This document shows positions 1 through 8,131 of a stretch of DNA of 53,104 nt, piece by piece (within the stretch, counting starts at the first letter, position 1; every line of letters begins with the position of its first letter). The translations under genes and the position numbers were made by a program. Below the pieces are notes generated by a model that saw only the letters and a list, made by a program, of their open reading frames with translations, made no database searches and was not told the origin of the DNA. The stretch spans positions 1 to 53,104 of the forward strand of contig SFGZ01000012.1 in NCBI GenBank assembly GCA_004557505.1, in the 5' to 3' direction. Origin of the DNA: Coriobacteriaceae bacterium. Lineage in GTDB: Bacteria > Actinomycetota > Coriobacteriia > Coriobacteriales > Atopobiaceae.

Positions 1-243
1 GCAAGGAGGTAATATACGCTCCCCGCGGGCCCGGGGGAAGGGGCGGGGCGCGCGTCCACGGTTCCTACACAACCCGCCGGGGCGCCGGGGGGCGCCGGGC
101 GCGGGCCGTCAGGCGCCGGGCCGCCGCCCTGGGGCGTGCCCTCGCCTCCAGGGCATCTCGCGCTTACATAAAGAAGGGGGCAACGGAAGACCGTTGCCCC
201 CAAGGGGTCTGCCCATGAGATGCCAGGCGCGACCGAGACGAAC
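1..243. other. Intergenic leader region, no gene seen
   Basis: Very GC-rich non-coding stretch with several short inverted repeats, for example CCCTGG at 127-132 pairing with CCAGGG at 148-153. An AGGAGGT-like string near position 5 is not followed by a usable start codon. No coding region is supported here. The minus-strand terminator of the first gene occupies 172-201. Confidence 0.5.
172..201 (-). terminator. Rho-independent terminator of the RGG-repeat gene
   Basis: An 11-bp perfect stem (GGGGGCAACGG at 176-186 with its complement at 191-201) and a 4-nt loop. On the minus strand it is followed by a T-rich run (TTCTTTAT). It lies about 40 bp beyond the stop codon of the gene ending at 244. 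Confidence 0.85.
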
Positions 244-1146
244 CTAGTCGTCGTTCGAGCGGAAGCCGCGACCGTACCCTCCGCGGTCGTTCCCGCCACG
301 GTAGCCGCCGCGGTCACCGCCGCGATAGCCGCCTCGGTCGTTGCCGCGGAAGCCGCCGCGGTCGCCGTCTCCGCGGAAGCCACCACGATACCCGCCTCGG
401 TCGTTGCCACGGAAGCCTCCGCGGTCGCCGTCTCCGCGGTACCCTCCGCGGTCGTTGCCGCCACGGTAGCCGCCGCGGTCGTTGCCGCGATAGCCGCCTC
501 GGTCGTTGCCGCGGAAGCCGCCGCGGTCGCCGTCTCCGCGGTACCCTCCGCGGTCGTTGCCGCCACGGTAGCCGCCGCGGTCACCGCCACGATAGCCGCC
601 TCGGTCGTTGCCGCGGAAGCCTCCGCGCCCTCCGCGGTCACCACGGTCTCCGCGATCGAAGGGCTTGCGGTCATCACGATCGTCGCGCTTCTTGGCAAGA
701 CGCTCCTGCTCGCGCTCCTTCCAATCCTCACCGATCTCGGTCGCGACATCGGCCTCGATGCGGTCGAGGAACGAGGCGAGCGCGTCCACCTCGTCATCCG
801 TAAAGCCGTCGAGGGCGACGTTCTGGAGGTCGCGGGGCTTGGGCTGCTCCTCCTGGCCCTTCTCGCCGAGCGTGACGGACTCGACGTTGTCATCCTCGTC
901 GCTCGTGACAACGACGAGGTCATCGTTAGCCATGTCTCCAAGCGTGGTTCCGAGCGCGTCGGCGCCAATGCCGAGGACGGTCGACATCTCCTCGACGGAA
1001 ATCTCGCTCTTGAGGCGCAGGAGCGCAAGCACGCGCGCAACGTTGGCGTCGGTTGCCTCCTCCTGCTCCTTGCGGTTGTGGCGGGCGATGTTCAGCATGT
1101 GCTGGACCTCGCCGAGCTTCTCCATGATCTCTGCTCTTGTGGCCAT
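244..1146 (-). CDS. Winged-helix-like N-terminus fused to an RGG-repeat tail
   Basis: 300 aa. The first ~110 residues look like a small helical or winged-helix (MarR-like) domain, with ELVVVTSDED-type strands after a helix-rich start. An acidic, charged linker follows. From about residue 165 to the end the protein is almost entirely RGG, RGGY, RGGF, NDRGG and DGDRGG units. RGG tails generally bind RNA or drive condensation and are common on RNA helicases and cold-shock proteins, so a nucleic-acid-binding role is inferred; a specific function is not. I chose ATG 1146 because AGGAGA lies just upstream, although the frame stays open to 1242. The gene stands alone, with its own terminator at 172-201. 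The tail is encoded by near-identical DNA units and may vary in length between strains. Confidence 0.8.
   Translation of the reverse strand: MATRAEIMEKLGEVQHMLNIARHNRKEQEEATDANVARVLALLRLKSEISVEEMSTVLGIGADALGTTLGDMANDDLVVVTSDEDDNVESVTLGEKGQEEQPKPRDLQNVALDGFTDDEVDALASFLDRIEADVATEIGEDWKEREQERLAKKRDDRDDRKPFDRGDRGDRGGRGGFRGNDRGGYRGGDRGGYRGGNDRGGYRGDGDRGGFRGNDRGGYRGNDRGGYRGGNDRGGYRGDGDRGGFRGNDRGGYRGGFRGDGDRGGFRGNDRGGYRGGDRGGYRGGNDRGGYGRGFRSNDD
247..655 (-). repeat. Tandem coding repeat for the RGG/RGGY/RGGF tail
   Basis: About 400 bp of near-periodic DNA built from units encoding DRGGYRG, DRGGFRGN and DGDRGG. Longer blocks recur almost identically, for example the block containing the GGNDRGGYRGDGDRGGF coding sequence, which suggests expansion by slippage or unequal recombination. 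Confidence 0.8.
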
Positions 1147-1375
1147 GTACGATTCTCTCCTGTCTTGCGTGATGTGAGGGCCGTAGCCCATAAGTCCATG
1201 CCCGTAGGCTCGGAATTGCCACACCTTTTCCTTTAGAAGCATCCTATTATTGCGGCAACGCGGCTGCGTTTTCCCGGGATTGTTCGCCTACGCAAATTGA
1301 CCACCTGGGAAAGCCGGGTGCGAAGGGGCCCCGCCACGCATGCGACGAGGCCCAGAGGCGGGCGAGAAGCCCGGA

Positions 1376-1402
1376 TGAGACAGGGAACCGCCCCTTGCCT
1401 CA
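1376..1402 (-). terminator. TGAG.../...CTCA hairpin after the broken reductase gene
   Basis: TGAGACAGGG at 1376-1385 pairs imperfectly with CCCCTTGCCTCA at 1391-1402. It immediately follows the stop of the pseudogene on the minus strand and belongs to a hairpin type that recurs at gene ends in this window. Confidence 0.5.
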
Positions 1403-2935
1403 CACCAGCGCGAGGACCTCCGACAGGCCCTTCTTGCCAAAGCTCACGCGCTCGCCCGTGCCGTCATCCACCACCAGGCACGGCACGCTCATCACGTCGT
1501 AGCGCTCGCGCAGCGCCGGGAATCGGTTGACGTCGTAGACGTCGGCCGTGACCAGCGGGTTGTCCGCAGCAATGCGCTGGCACGCCAGCACCACGTCGGG
1601 ACACATGGTACACGAGAGGCCCACCAGGACGCGCAATCCCACGGGACGCGCTATGCGTGCGATGGCCTGACGGTCGGCGTCGGCGATGGGCAGCTCGGCG
1701 GGGTCGTCAGCGGTGACGTCCCGCCTCGTCTACCGAGAGCAGGTCAGTCTGGGCGGCCAGCGCGTCCATGTAGGCCCGCAGCTCCGCAGAGACGTCGCCG
1801 CCATTGAGGTGCAGGCGCAGCACCAGTGGGCTCTGCATGCGCGAGAAGACCGTCTGGAGCTGGGCCGCCATGGTGTCGTCGATGGGGGCGCCGGGGACAC
1901 CGGGGGCCGCTGCCCGCGCAGGATCGTGCTTCTCGGCGGGGTCGCGCACGCAACTGGCCGACTGCCTGGGCACGATGCCGGTTCGCTCGCGCGCGGCCTT
2001 GAGGTAGCGCTACATCTCGGTTGCCGTCGCCGCCCCCTCCCCCACGGCGGTGGCAACCTGGCGCAGGCGCTTCTGGCACACGTCGCCTGCGGCGAAGAGG
2101 CCGTCGGCGCTCGTCATCTGGCGCTCGTCCGTGAGGACGTGGCCCTGCGGGTCGAGCTCGGCCATGCCTGCGACAAACGAGGTGGCCGGGGCGTAGCCCA
2201 CGAAGACGAAGACGCCCACCGGGCCCCCGTCGGCCGAAAAGAACTCGTGCTCCTCGCCCGTCGAGCGGTCAAGCCACCGCACGCCGCGCACCACGGAGTC
2301 GCCCTCCACGGCCAGGAGCCGCGCGTTTGTCCGCACGGTGATCTTCTCGTTGGCATAGGCGGCATCAGCTGTGGCCTTGGCACAGGAGAAGTCGTCTCGC
2401 GGACCAGGATGGTGACGTGCGAGGCGTAGGCGGTGAGGAAGACCGCCTCCTCCGCCGCGGCAAAGCCGCCGCCCACCACAAAGACCTCGCGTCCGGTGAA
2501 GAACTCGCCGTCGCAGGTGGCGCAGTACGCCACGCCATGGCCGCAGGACTCGTCCTCGCCGGCGAAGCCGGCGCCTCTCGGCGAGGCGCCCGTGGCGAGG
2601 AGCGCCGCGAGACAGCGGATGTCACCGCGCGAGGTGCGCACCACCTTGACGTCTCCCGCAAGGTCCAGCGACTTCACGGTCGCGAGCAGCATCTCGGCAC
2701 CAAAGGACTCGGCCTGGCGGCGCATGGTGTCGGTGAGCTGCTCGCCGCTTGCGCTGAGCACGCCCGGGTAGTTCACGACCTCGGAGGTAATGGTGATCTG
2801 GCCGCCAAAGCGCTCGCGCTCGACCACCAGCACGCGGTAGCGCGCGCGGGCGAGGTAGAGCGCCGCCGTGAGCCCCGCCGGGCCGCCGCCTATCACAACC
2901 GCGTCGTACACGTTCTCGATGTCGTTCTCGCTCAT
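1400..2935 (-). pseudogene. Thioredoxin reductase-glutaredoxin fusion (AhpF-like), disrupted
   Basis: Read across frames this is a ~510-residue flavoprotein that would reduce the neighbouring peroxiredoxin. The N-terminal FAD domain has GGGPAG and the redox pair CATC. An NAD(P)-binding half follows (VVGGGFAAAEEA). The C-terminal thioredoxin-fold part has CTMC near its end, so the domain order is swapped relative to E. coli AhpF. Three lesions break it. The frame shifts near 2397 (after HVTILVRE; one missing base restores DDFSCAK). An in-frame TAG lies at 2010-2012, between ATATEM and RYLKAARE. The frame shifts again near 1725 (after LLSVDEA). Coding quality is good between lesions, so decay is recent, or the base calls are wrong locally. 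The start ATG is at 2935. It lies just downstream of ahpC, with a hairpin between them. Confidence 0.85.
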
Positions 2936-2969
2936 ATGCCACCCTCCCCCGCCACGCGCGGCGAGCCAT

Positions 2970-2998
2970 GGGGCCCGCCGAGCCAGGCGGCGGGCCCC
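2970..2998 (-). other. Intercistronic hairpin between ahpC and the reductase
   Basis: Perfect 10-bp stem, GGGGCCCGCC at 2970-2979 with GGCGGGCCCC at 2989-2998. There is no following T-run, so it is more likely an mRNA processing or stabilising element, or a partial terminator, than a full stop. Confidence 0.55.
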
Positions 2999-3032
2999 AG
3001 GCCTGCGTCTGGGATCTGATCGCCTGACTGCC

Positions 3033-3596
3033 CTAGAGCTGGCCCACGAGGTCAAACGAAGGCTTGAGGGTCTCGGCACCCGGCTGCCACTTGGCAGGGC
3101 ACACCTGGTCGCCGTGCTCGCGGACGAACTTGGCAGCCTGCACCAGGCGCAGGAGCTCCTTGGCGTTGCGCCCGATGCCGCCGGCGGTGACCTCGTAGAC
3201 CTGGATCTTGCCGTCGGGGTCGACGATGAAGGCCCCGCGCTCGGCAACGCCGTCGGCGGGGATCAGGACCTCGAAGCCCTCGGCGAGGACGTGGGCGGGG
3301 TCGGCGAGCATGGGGTAGGCCACCTTGGAGATGCGCTCGGACTCGTCGTGCCAGGCCTTGTGGACAAAGTGGGTGTCGCAGGACACGGAGTAGACCTCGC
3401 AGCCCTCGGCCTTGAAGGCGTCGTAGTTCTCGGCCAGCTCCTCGAGCTCGGTGGGGCACACGAAGGTGAAGTCCGCAGGATAGAAGAAGAACAGGGCCCA
3501 CTTGCCCAGGACGTCAGCCTTGGTGACGGTCTTGAACTCGCCGCTCTGGTAGGCCTGGACGGAGAACTCGCCGATCTCCTTGTTGATGAGGGACAT
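3033..3596 (-). CDS. ahpC: Alkyl hydroperoxide reductase subunit C (typical 2-Cys peroxiredoxin)
   Basis: 187 aa, the full usual AhpC length. It reduces hydrogen peroxide, organic peroxides and peroxynitrite in the cytosol. The peroxidatic cysteine is Cys47 in FTFVCPTELEEL and the resolving cysteine is in the C-terminal DQVCPAKW. A strong ribosome site (AAGGAG) precedes the ATG. The usual electron donor would be an AhpF-type reductase. The gene in that position, directly downstream, is broken here, so the enzyme would depend on another thioredoxin or glutaredoxin system. It is divergent from a Fur/PerR-type regulator, and its promoter region carries an AT-rich palindrome. Confidence 0.97.
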   Translation of the reverse strand: MSLINKEIGEFSVQAYQSGEFKTVTKADVLGKWALFFFYPADFTFVCPTELEELAENYDAFKAEGCEVYSVSCDTHFVHKAWHDESERISKVAYPMLADPAHVLAEGFEVLIPADGVAERGAFIVDPDGKIQVYEVTAGGIGRNAKELLRLVQAAKFVREHGDQVCPAKWQPGAETLKPSFDLVGQL

Positions 3597-4012
3597 GTGA
3601 CGCTCCTTGTCTGTTTGATCAAGCGTACTATTATTAATACTAAGTCTTATTATCTATAATGGAGAGAGAAATGCAAGTGCGAATATAGCTTTTATCGTGG
3701 GGATGGAGAGGCAAGCACGGATCCCGGCGGACAAAAGCGCGCCTACAGAAAGACCCCGGTACCAAGGTCTTGCCGGAGCGCGAGTTCACCCAGCATGTAC
3801 GCGAGAACCCCCACCGACCATGCGGGACTTGGCGGCGATCTCCTTGCACAAGCTAACGCAGCACGCGCGAGAGGCCCCAGGACTGCGAGCTTCTCGCGCA
3901 CATGCTCTAAATGGGATATATTCCTGCGTTGTTGCGGCATCATTGCTGCACAAGGCCCGGCAACGCCCCTGGCGATACGGTCTGGGCCACACAAGGAAGG
4001 CAGGAGCACGTC
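3597..4012. other. Divergent intergenic region between ahpC and the Fur-family gene
   Basis: 416 bp without a supported gene. The ahpC end holds the AT-rich promoter and operator. The regulator end contains GATATATTC around 3918 as a possible -10 element. ORFs across it lack ribosome sites and have atypical composition. Confidence 0.5.
3649..3676 (-). promoter_or_regulatory. Candidate ahpC promoter overlapped by a PerR-like palindrome
   Basis: On the minus strand TTGCAT (3676-3671) and GATAAT (3654-3649) are separated by 16 bp. The palindromic TTATCTATAA (3650-3659) overlaps the -10 element, inside the only strongly AT-rich patch of the neighbourhood. That fits repression by the divergent Fur-family regulator. 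Assignment to PerR is inference. Confidence 0.5.
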
Positions 4013-4435
4013 ATGGAGAGAAGAAACACGCGCCAGCGCCAGCTGGTGCTGGCGGCGGTGCGGGAGATGTGCGACCACCCCACCGCTGACGAGATATACC
4101 TTCGCGTACGCGAGCAGGACGACCACATCAGCCGCGGGACCGTCTATCGCAACCTGCACCTGCTCGCGGACACCGGCGAGATCCTCTCGGTGAAGACGCC
4201 GGGGGGCGAGCGCTTTGACAGGCGCCTGGACCACCATGCCCACCTCGTATGCCCGGAGTGCGGGAGCGTGGTGGACGTGCCCGCGCCCGAGCAGGACGGA
4301 TTCCGCCGTCAGATCGAGCGCTCCACCGGCTATGCCGACGTCTCGACGAGCACGATCCTCACGGGCGTGTGTCCCGCGTGCCAGAAGGGGATGCGCCGCG
4401 GGGATGGCGCGCCGGCAGCAGCGGGCGCACGTTAG
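4013..4435 (+). CDS. Fur/PerR-family metal-dependent transcriptional regulator
   Basis: 140 aa, normal for the family. An N-terminal winged helix contains HPTADEIYLRVRE and the recognition region SRGTVYRNLHLL. The dimerisation part has RFDRRLDHHAHLVCPECG and ILTGVCPACQ. Cys80, Cys83, Cys120 and Cys123 form the structural zinc site, and His74, His75 and His77 are likely regulatory metal ligands. I chose ATG 4013 for the GGAAGG..AGGAG ribosome site; the frame is open upstream to 3911. Its position divergent to ahpC suggests PerR-like peroxide sensing, but the sequence alone does not separate PerR from Fur or Zur. Its last 77 bp overlap the 3' end of the convergent metal ATPase gene. Confidence 0.9.
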   Translation: MERRNTRQRQLVLAAVREMCDHPTADEIYLRVREQDDHISRGTVYRNLHLLADTGEILSVKTPGGERFDRRLDHHAHLVCPECGSVVDVPAPEQDGFRRQIERSTGYADVSTSTILTGVCPACQKGMRRGDGAPAAAGAR

Positions 4436-6506
4436 CGGCGGCGATCGCGAAGGTCGAGAGGTTGTGCGCCGCCGACGCCGTGGCAAGCGTGATGGCACCC
4501 GTCACGCCCAGCCCGATGAGCGCCGAGTTGAACGCCACGATGGTGCGGTAGTCCGCATGAATGCGCCGCATGAGGCGCTGCGCCAGCGTGCGCGCGGTCA
4601 CGAGCGAGGAGAGCCTGTCATCCAGGATGCACACGTCTGCCACGGCGCGCGCCATGTCGCTCGCGTCAGCCATGGCGACCGAGACGTCCGCCGCGGCAAG
4701 CGCGGGCGAGTCGTTGATGCCGTCGCCCACCATGGCGACAACGCGCCCCCGGTCACGAAGCTCCTGCACGTATGAGCTCTTGTCCTCGGGCAGCACCTGG
4801 GAGTGCCACTCGTCGATGCCGAGACGCGCCGCCACGTGCCGCGCGCACGAGCTGGAATCGCCGGTGAGCATGACGAACCTCTCCACGCCCAGCTCGCGCA
4901 GGCGGTCAAGCGCCACGTGGGCGTCGGGGCGCAACGGATCGGAGACGGCCACGGCGCCCAGCAGCTCGTGATTGGTGGCGAGGTAGATGACGGAGGCCGT
5001 GGGGCACTCCCCGACCACGCGCTCCACGAAGCCGGCCGGGCGCGCCACGCCCTCGTCCTCGAAGACGAAGTGCGCGCTGCCTATGCAGGCCTCCATGCCG
5101 CCGACGGTGGTCGAGATGCCGTGCGCCACCACGTAGTTCACCTTGGCGTGAAGCTCGTCCTCGTGCGCAAGCCTGCGGCGGGCGGCCTCGTCCACGATGG
5201 CGCGCGCCATGCTGTGGGGGAAGTGCTCCTCGATGCAGGCGGCGAGGCGCAAGACGCCGTCCTCGCTCGCGCCGCCCACCCCAAAGACGCGCTCGACGGC
5301 CGGACGGGCACAGGTGAGCGTGCCCGTCTTGTCAAAGACGAAGGTGTCGGCGCAGGCAAGCCCCTCGAGGTAGCGGCCGCCCTTGGCCACCACTCCCCAT
5401 TTCGTACCCTCGCTCATCGCGCTCATCACGGCGATGGGCATGGAGAGCTTGATGGCGCACGAGTAGTCCACCATGAGGACGGCCATGGCCGTCTGCGGCC
5501 GGCGCGTGATGGCGAGGATGGCGAGGAACGCCAGGAAGCTGTAGGGGACCAGCGCGTCCGCAAGGCGCTCGGCCCTGCTCTGCACGTCGGCCTTGAGCTG
5601 CGAGGACTCCTCCACCATGGAGACGATGCCATCGATTCTGGCCACACCCGGAGGCGCCGTCACGCGCACGTGAAGGTCACCCGCGCCCAGGGCGGTCCCG
5701 GCGTAGACGGTAGAGCCCGGACGCTTCTTGACGGGACGAGACTCGCCGGTCATGGAGGACTCGTCCACCTCGCCCGTGCCCTCCACGACCACGCCGTCCA
5801 CGGGCAGCACCGAGCCGCAGCCCAGGTGCAGCACCTGGCCGCGCGCGACGTCCTCGATGGGGACGCGCACGTCCTGGCCGTCCACCACGGCCCAGACCGT
5901 CTCCGCGCGCGTGATCATGTTGCTGCGCAGCGCCAGGCGCGACCGGCTCTGGACGTGGCGCTCCATGGCGGCCGAGAGGCTCAGGAAGAAGATGATCGTC
6001 CCCGCCTCGTCGAACGAACCGAGCAGGATGCTGGCGGCGATGGCCGTGGCGTCGAGCACCTCGACGGTGAGCTGGCCGCGCACCAGGCGGGACAGCCCCC
6101 GGGCGACGAAGCCCATGGCTCGCACCACGACCCACGCCGCGCGAAGCGGCGCGGGCAAAAGGAGCCTGCGCAGGATGTGCGTGCCGACCAGCCGCGCGAT
6201 CTCCTGGACGAAACGGTTGCTCTCGGCACGCACCTCGATGGCGCCGGAGGCCTCGTCGATGCCGGGCTCGGCCGTAGGCAGCGCAAGCACGTCAAGCGAG
6301 CGCACGGCGAGAAGGACCGCGTCGCGCGAGCTTGGTACGAAGGCGACGAGGACGGATCCGTTCGCCGGATGCACCTCGGCGACGCGCACGCCCTCCACGG
6401 ACATGAGCGCCTGCGCCACGCCGCGGGCCTCGCCCCCATCCATGATGAGGGGCCCGCAACGCAGGCGCAGGCGGCCGGGAAGGTCGGAGACGATCGTGTA
6501 GCGCAT
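4359..6506 (-). CDS. P1B-type heavy-metal-translocating ATPase, atypical metal motif
   Basis: 715 aa. An N-terminal HMA-like domain (LPGRLRLRCG) lacks a CxxC pair and resembles the HMA_2 type. Transmembrane segments follow, then the actuator motif SMTGES (251-256), the phosphorylation motif DKTGT with Asp392, and a C-terminal GDGINDSPALAAADVSVAM hinge. The transmembrane metal motif is YSCAIKLSMP (around 348-357), without the CPx proline of copper or zinc exporters, so the metal is unknown; iron, manganese or another divalent metal is possible. ATG 6506 starts the conserved N-terminus; the frame is open upstream. Only 4 bp separate it from the small membrane-anchored gene upstream, so they form an operon. 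Its 3' end overlaps the Fur-family gene. Confidence 0.92.
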   Translation of the reverse strand: MRYTIVSDLPGRLRLRCGPLIMDGGEARGVAQALMSVEGVRVAEVHPANGSVLVAFVPSSRDAVLLAVRSLDVLALPTAEPGIDEASGAIEVRAESNRFVQEIARLVGTHILRRLLLPAPLRAAWVVVRAMGFVARGLSRLVRGQLTVEVLDATAIAASILLGSFDEAGTIIFFLSLSAAMERHVQSRSRLALRSNMITRAETVWAVVDGQDVRVPIEDVARGQVLHLGCGSVLPVDGVVVEGTGEVDESSMTGESRPVKKRPGSTVYAGTALGAGDLHVRVTAPPGVARIDGIVSMVEESSQLKADVQSRAERLADALVPYSFLAFLAILAITRRPQTAMAVLMVDYSCAIKLSMPIAVMSAMSEGTKWGVVAKGGRYLEGLACADTFVFDKTGTLTCARPAVERVFGVGGASEDGVLRLAACIEEHFPHSMARAIVDEAARRRLAHEDELHAKVNYVVAHGISTTVGGMEACIGSAHFVFEDEGVARPAGFVERVVGECPTASVIYLATNHELLGAVAVSDPLRPDAHVALDRLRELGVERFVMLTGDSSSCARHVAARLGIDEWHSQVLPEDKSSYVQELRDRGRVVAMVGDGINDSPALAAADVSVAMADASDMARAVADVCILDDRLSSLVTARTLAQRLMRRIHADYRTIVAFNSALIGLGVTGAITLATASAAHNLSTFAIAAANVRPLLPARHPRGASPSGTRDTRP

Positions 6507-6510
6507 GCGC

Positions 6511-6813
6511 CTAGGCCTCGGTTCCCTCGCCGTCAACCTGGCGCGTGACCTCCTCGCGGATGCCAGGCTCGAGGTCCTGGAGGCGCTCGGCCACGGCCGC
6601 GTCGATCTTCGCCTGACGGCGCGCGTCCGCACGGGCGTCTGCGGCATCGTCGGCGATGGACTGGGCCTCGGCGCTCACGGCGTCGCCGACCCTCATGCAG
6701 CCGGTGGTGACGTCCACGGCCGCCTTGTGGAGAAGGCCGCTGGAGGCGAGGCCCGCGACGGCGCCCGCCGCGGCCGCGCCGCCCGCGAAGAGCCAGAAGT
6801 GATGCGCGCTCAT
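6511..6813 (-). CDS. Small membrane-anchored protein partner of the metal ATPase (DUF6110-like)
   Basis: 100 aa. The N-terminal hydrophobic segment HFWLFAGGAAAAGAVAGLAS is followed by TTGCMRVGDAV and a long charged helix rich in Ala, Asp and Arg. Small proteins of this layout, grouped as DUF6110 as I recall, are found beside heavy-metal P-type ATPases. The family name is a recollection, not a computed hit. AAAGGGG precedes the ATG. The stop is 4 bp from the ATPase start, so translation is probably coupled. A role as accessory or regulatory subunit of the transporter is inferred from position. Confidence 0.75.
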   Translation of the reverse strand: MSAHHFWLFAGGAAAAGAVAGLASSGLLHKAAVDVTTGCMRVGDAVSAEAQSIADDAADARADARRQAKIDAAVAERLQDLEPGIREEVTRQVDGEGTEA

Positions 6814-6876
6814 GGGAAACCCCTTTCGTTGGTTGCGTTGTTGATACGCTCGCACGGAGGGCGGGGGACGGCAACT

Positions 6877-7920
6877 CTAAAAGGTCCGACCAGCCCAAAC
6901 GGACGAGAGCGCACAGGGCGCCGACGCGCGGCCCCCCTGGCGGGAGGCCTCGGGAGACCCGGCGCCGGCCTCGCGCGGCGGCTCATCGTCCGCGGCGGCA
7001 GCGGGGCGCGGCCCGACGCCGCCCGCCGCGCGCCACTCTCGTGGCGTGGCCCCCATGGTGTCCGAGAAGGCCTTGGTGAACTTCGATGGGTTGGAGTAGC
7101 CCACGGACGCGGCGATCTCTGCCACGGAGAGGTCGCTCTCGAGCAGGGCGTCGGCCGCAAGGCGCACGCGGTACTCTCGGTACCAGGTGTAGATGGGCAC
7201 GCCGAACGTCTCGCGGAAGGCCTCCTTCAGGACCGTGGGCGAGGTGCCGCAGATGGCCGCAAGCGTGGGGATCGTCTTGGGCCGCGAGACGTCGCGCGTC
7301 ATCTCCTGCTGGGCGCGCAGGGCGATGCGCACGTGGCGCACGCGGGCGGAGCCTCCCCGCGCGCTTCCGCGCCCGCGCGGCGAGACGCCGGCGAGCGTCG
7401 TGAGGCATCGGAGGAGCTCGACCGCCTTGAGGCGCAGGTATCCGATGTTCCCCTCGTCCACCAGCGGATACGCCTCGGCGAGGACGTGCGAGAGCGCGGG
7501 GTTGTCATGCACCACCCTGACGGGCCGCTCGGCCGGCACCATGCGGTCAATGGCCTCCAGGCTGACGTCGAAGCTGGAGCAGACGTGGCGGATGTCCGCG
7601 GGGAGCCTGCGGTCGTCGATCGCGAGGACAAGCCCCCCGACGGGCCCCCAGCACAGCTCGATGCCCATGGCATCGACGCCCGGGCCGAGGAGAACCACGT
7701 CTCCCTCGGCCACCTCAATGCGTTCCCCGTCGGACAGCACCACCGCGCAGCGACCTCGGCGCAGGTGGGCCACGCGCAGGAGACCGGACGCGGCGCGCAG
7801 CGTGCCGCTCGCCTGCCCGCGCGACAGCGTGCCCCAGACGATGGCCATCCCCCGCGCCACCTCAAGGCGGCGCGGCGCCCCAGGCGCGCCAGCTGTCGCG
7901 GGCCGCGCCCGCAGGCTCAT
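6877..7920 (-). CDS. AraC-family transcriptional regulator
   Basis: 347 aa. The C-terminal AraC DNA-binding domain has two helix-turn-helix units: TIPTLAAICGTSPTVLKEAF and LSVAEIAASVGYSNPSKFTKAF, followed by the typical MGATPREWR. The ~200-residue N-terminus is a sensing domain of unknown ligand. A ~40-residue low-complexity tail follows the HTH. The layout resembles iron- or siderophore-related AraC regulators (PchR-like), which would fit the feo genes next door, but that is inference. I chose ATG 7920 (GAGGGGGTG upstream) over 7971. A 35-codon ORF upstream ends with an ATGA overlap at this start. It lies between the metal ATPase pair and feoB on the same strand. Confidence 0.88.
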   Translation of the reverse strand: MSLRARPATAGAPGAPRRLEVARGMAIVWGTLSRGQASGTLRAASGLLRVAHLRRGRCAVVLSDGERIEVAEGDVVLLGPGVDAMGIELCWGPVGGLVLAIDDRRLPADIRHVCSSFDVSLEAIDRMVPAERPVRVVHDNPALSHVLAEAYPLVDEGNIGYLRLKAVELLRCLTTLAGVSPRGRGSARGGSARVRHVRIALRAQQEMTRDVSRPKTIPTLAAICGTSPTVLKEAFRETFGVPIYTWYREYRVRLAADALLESDLSVAEIAASVGYSNPSKFTKAFSDTMGATPREWRAAGGVGPRPAAAADDEPPREAGAGSPEASRQGGRASAPCALSSVWAGRTF

Positions 7921-8024
7921 CGAAGCACCCCCTCGCGTGCGGGGTGCCATGCGGGGCGCCGCTCGGCGCACGCCTCCGCCACAGCCGCGGGGAGCGCTGC
8001 CGCGACCAGCATGTCCACGTCCAT
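7917..8024 (-). CDS. Possible 35-aa leader peptide coupled to the AraC gene
   Basis: A short ORF, MDVDMLVAAALPAAV... ending EGVLR, 35 aa. Its TGA overlaps the ATG of the AraC gene (ATGA). AAGGTAGG lies upstream of its start, and third codon positions are mostly G or C. It has an Ala-rich first half and one Cys. No family is recognised. It could be a translational coupler or chance. Confidence 0.35.
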   Translation of the reverse strand: MDVDMLVAAALPAAVAEACAERRPAWHPAREGVLR

Positions 8025-8131
8025 CGCCTAACCTACCTTCTCATACGGAGCAGCGGTCGGCCAAGGGGCCGAGAAACGCGACCGGCCGGCACGGCCCTTG
8101 CCGGTCGGCGGGGGCCGTCTGCGACGCCGCC

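Noticed and set aside
1..20. Anti-Shine-Dalgarno-like AGGAGGT as the edge of a 16S rRNA gene
   Set aside because: Flanking sequence does not match the 16S 3' end and no rRNA follows.
220..1236. 338-codon plus-strand frame opposite the RGG-repeat gene, with long Ala/Val repeats
   Set aside because: It reads the complement of the RGG repeat. The minus frame has a ribosome site and a terminator; the plus frame has neither.
4803..6548. 581-codon plus-strand frame opposite the metal ATPase
   Set aside because: Antisense shadow with His/Ala/Arg-rich composition; the minus strand carries all P-type ATPase motifs.
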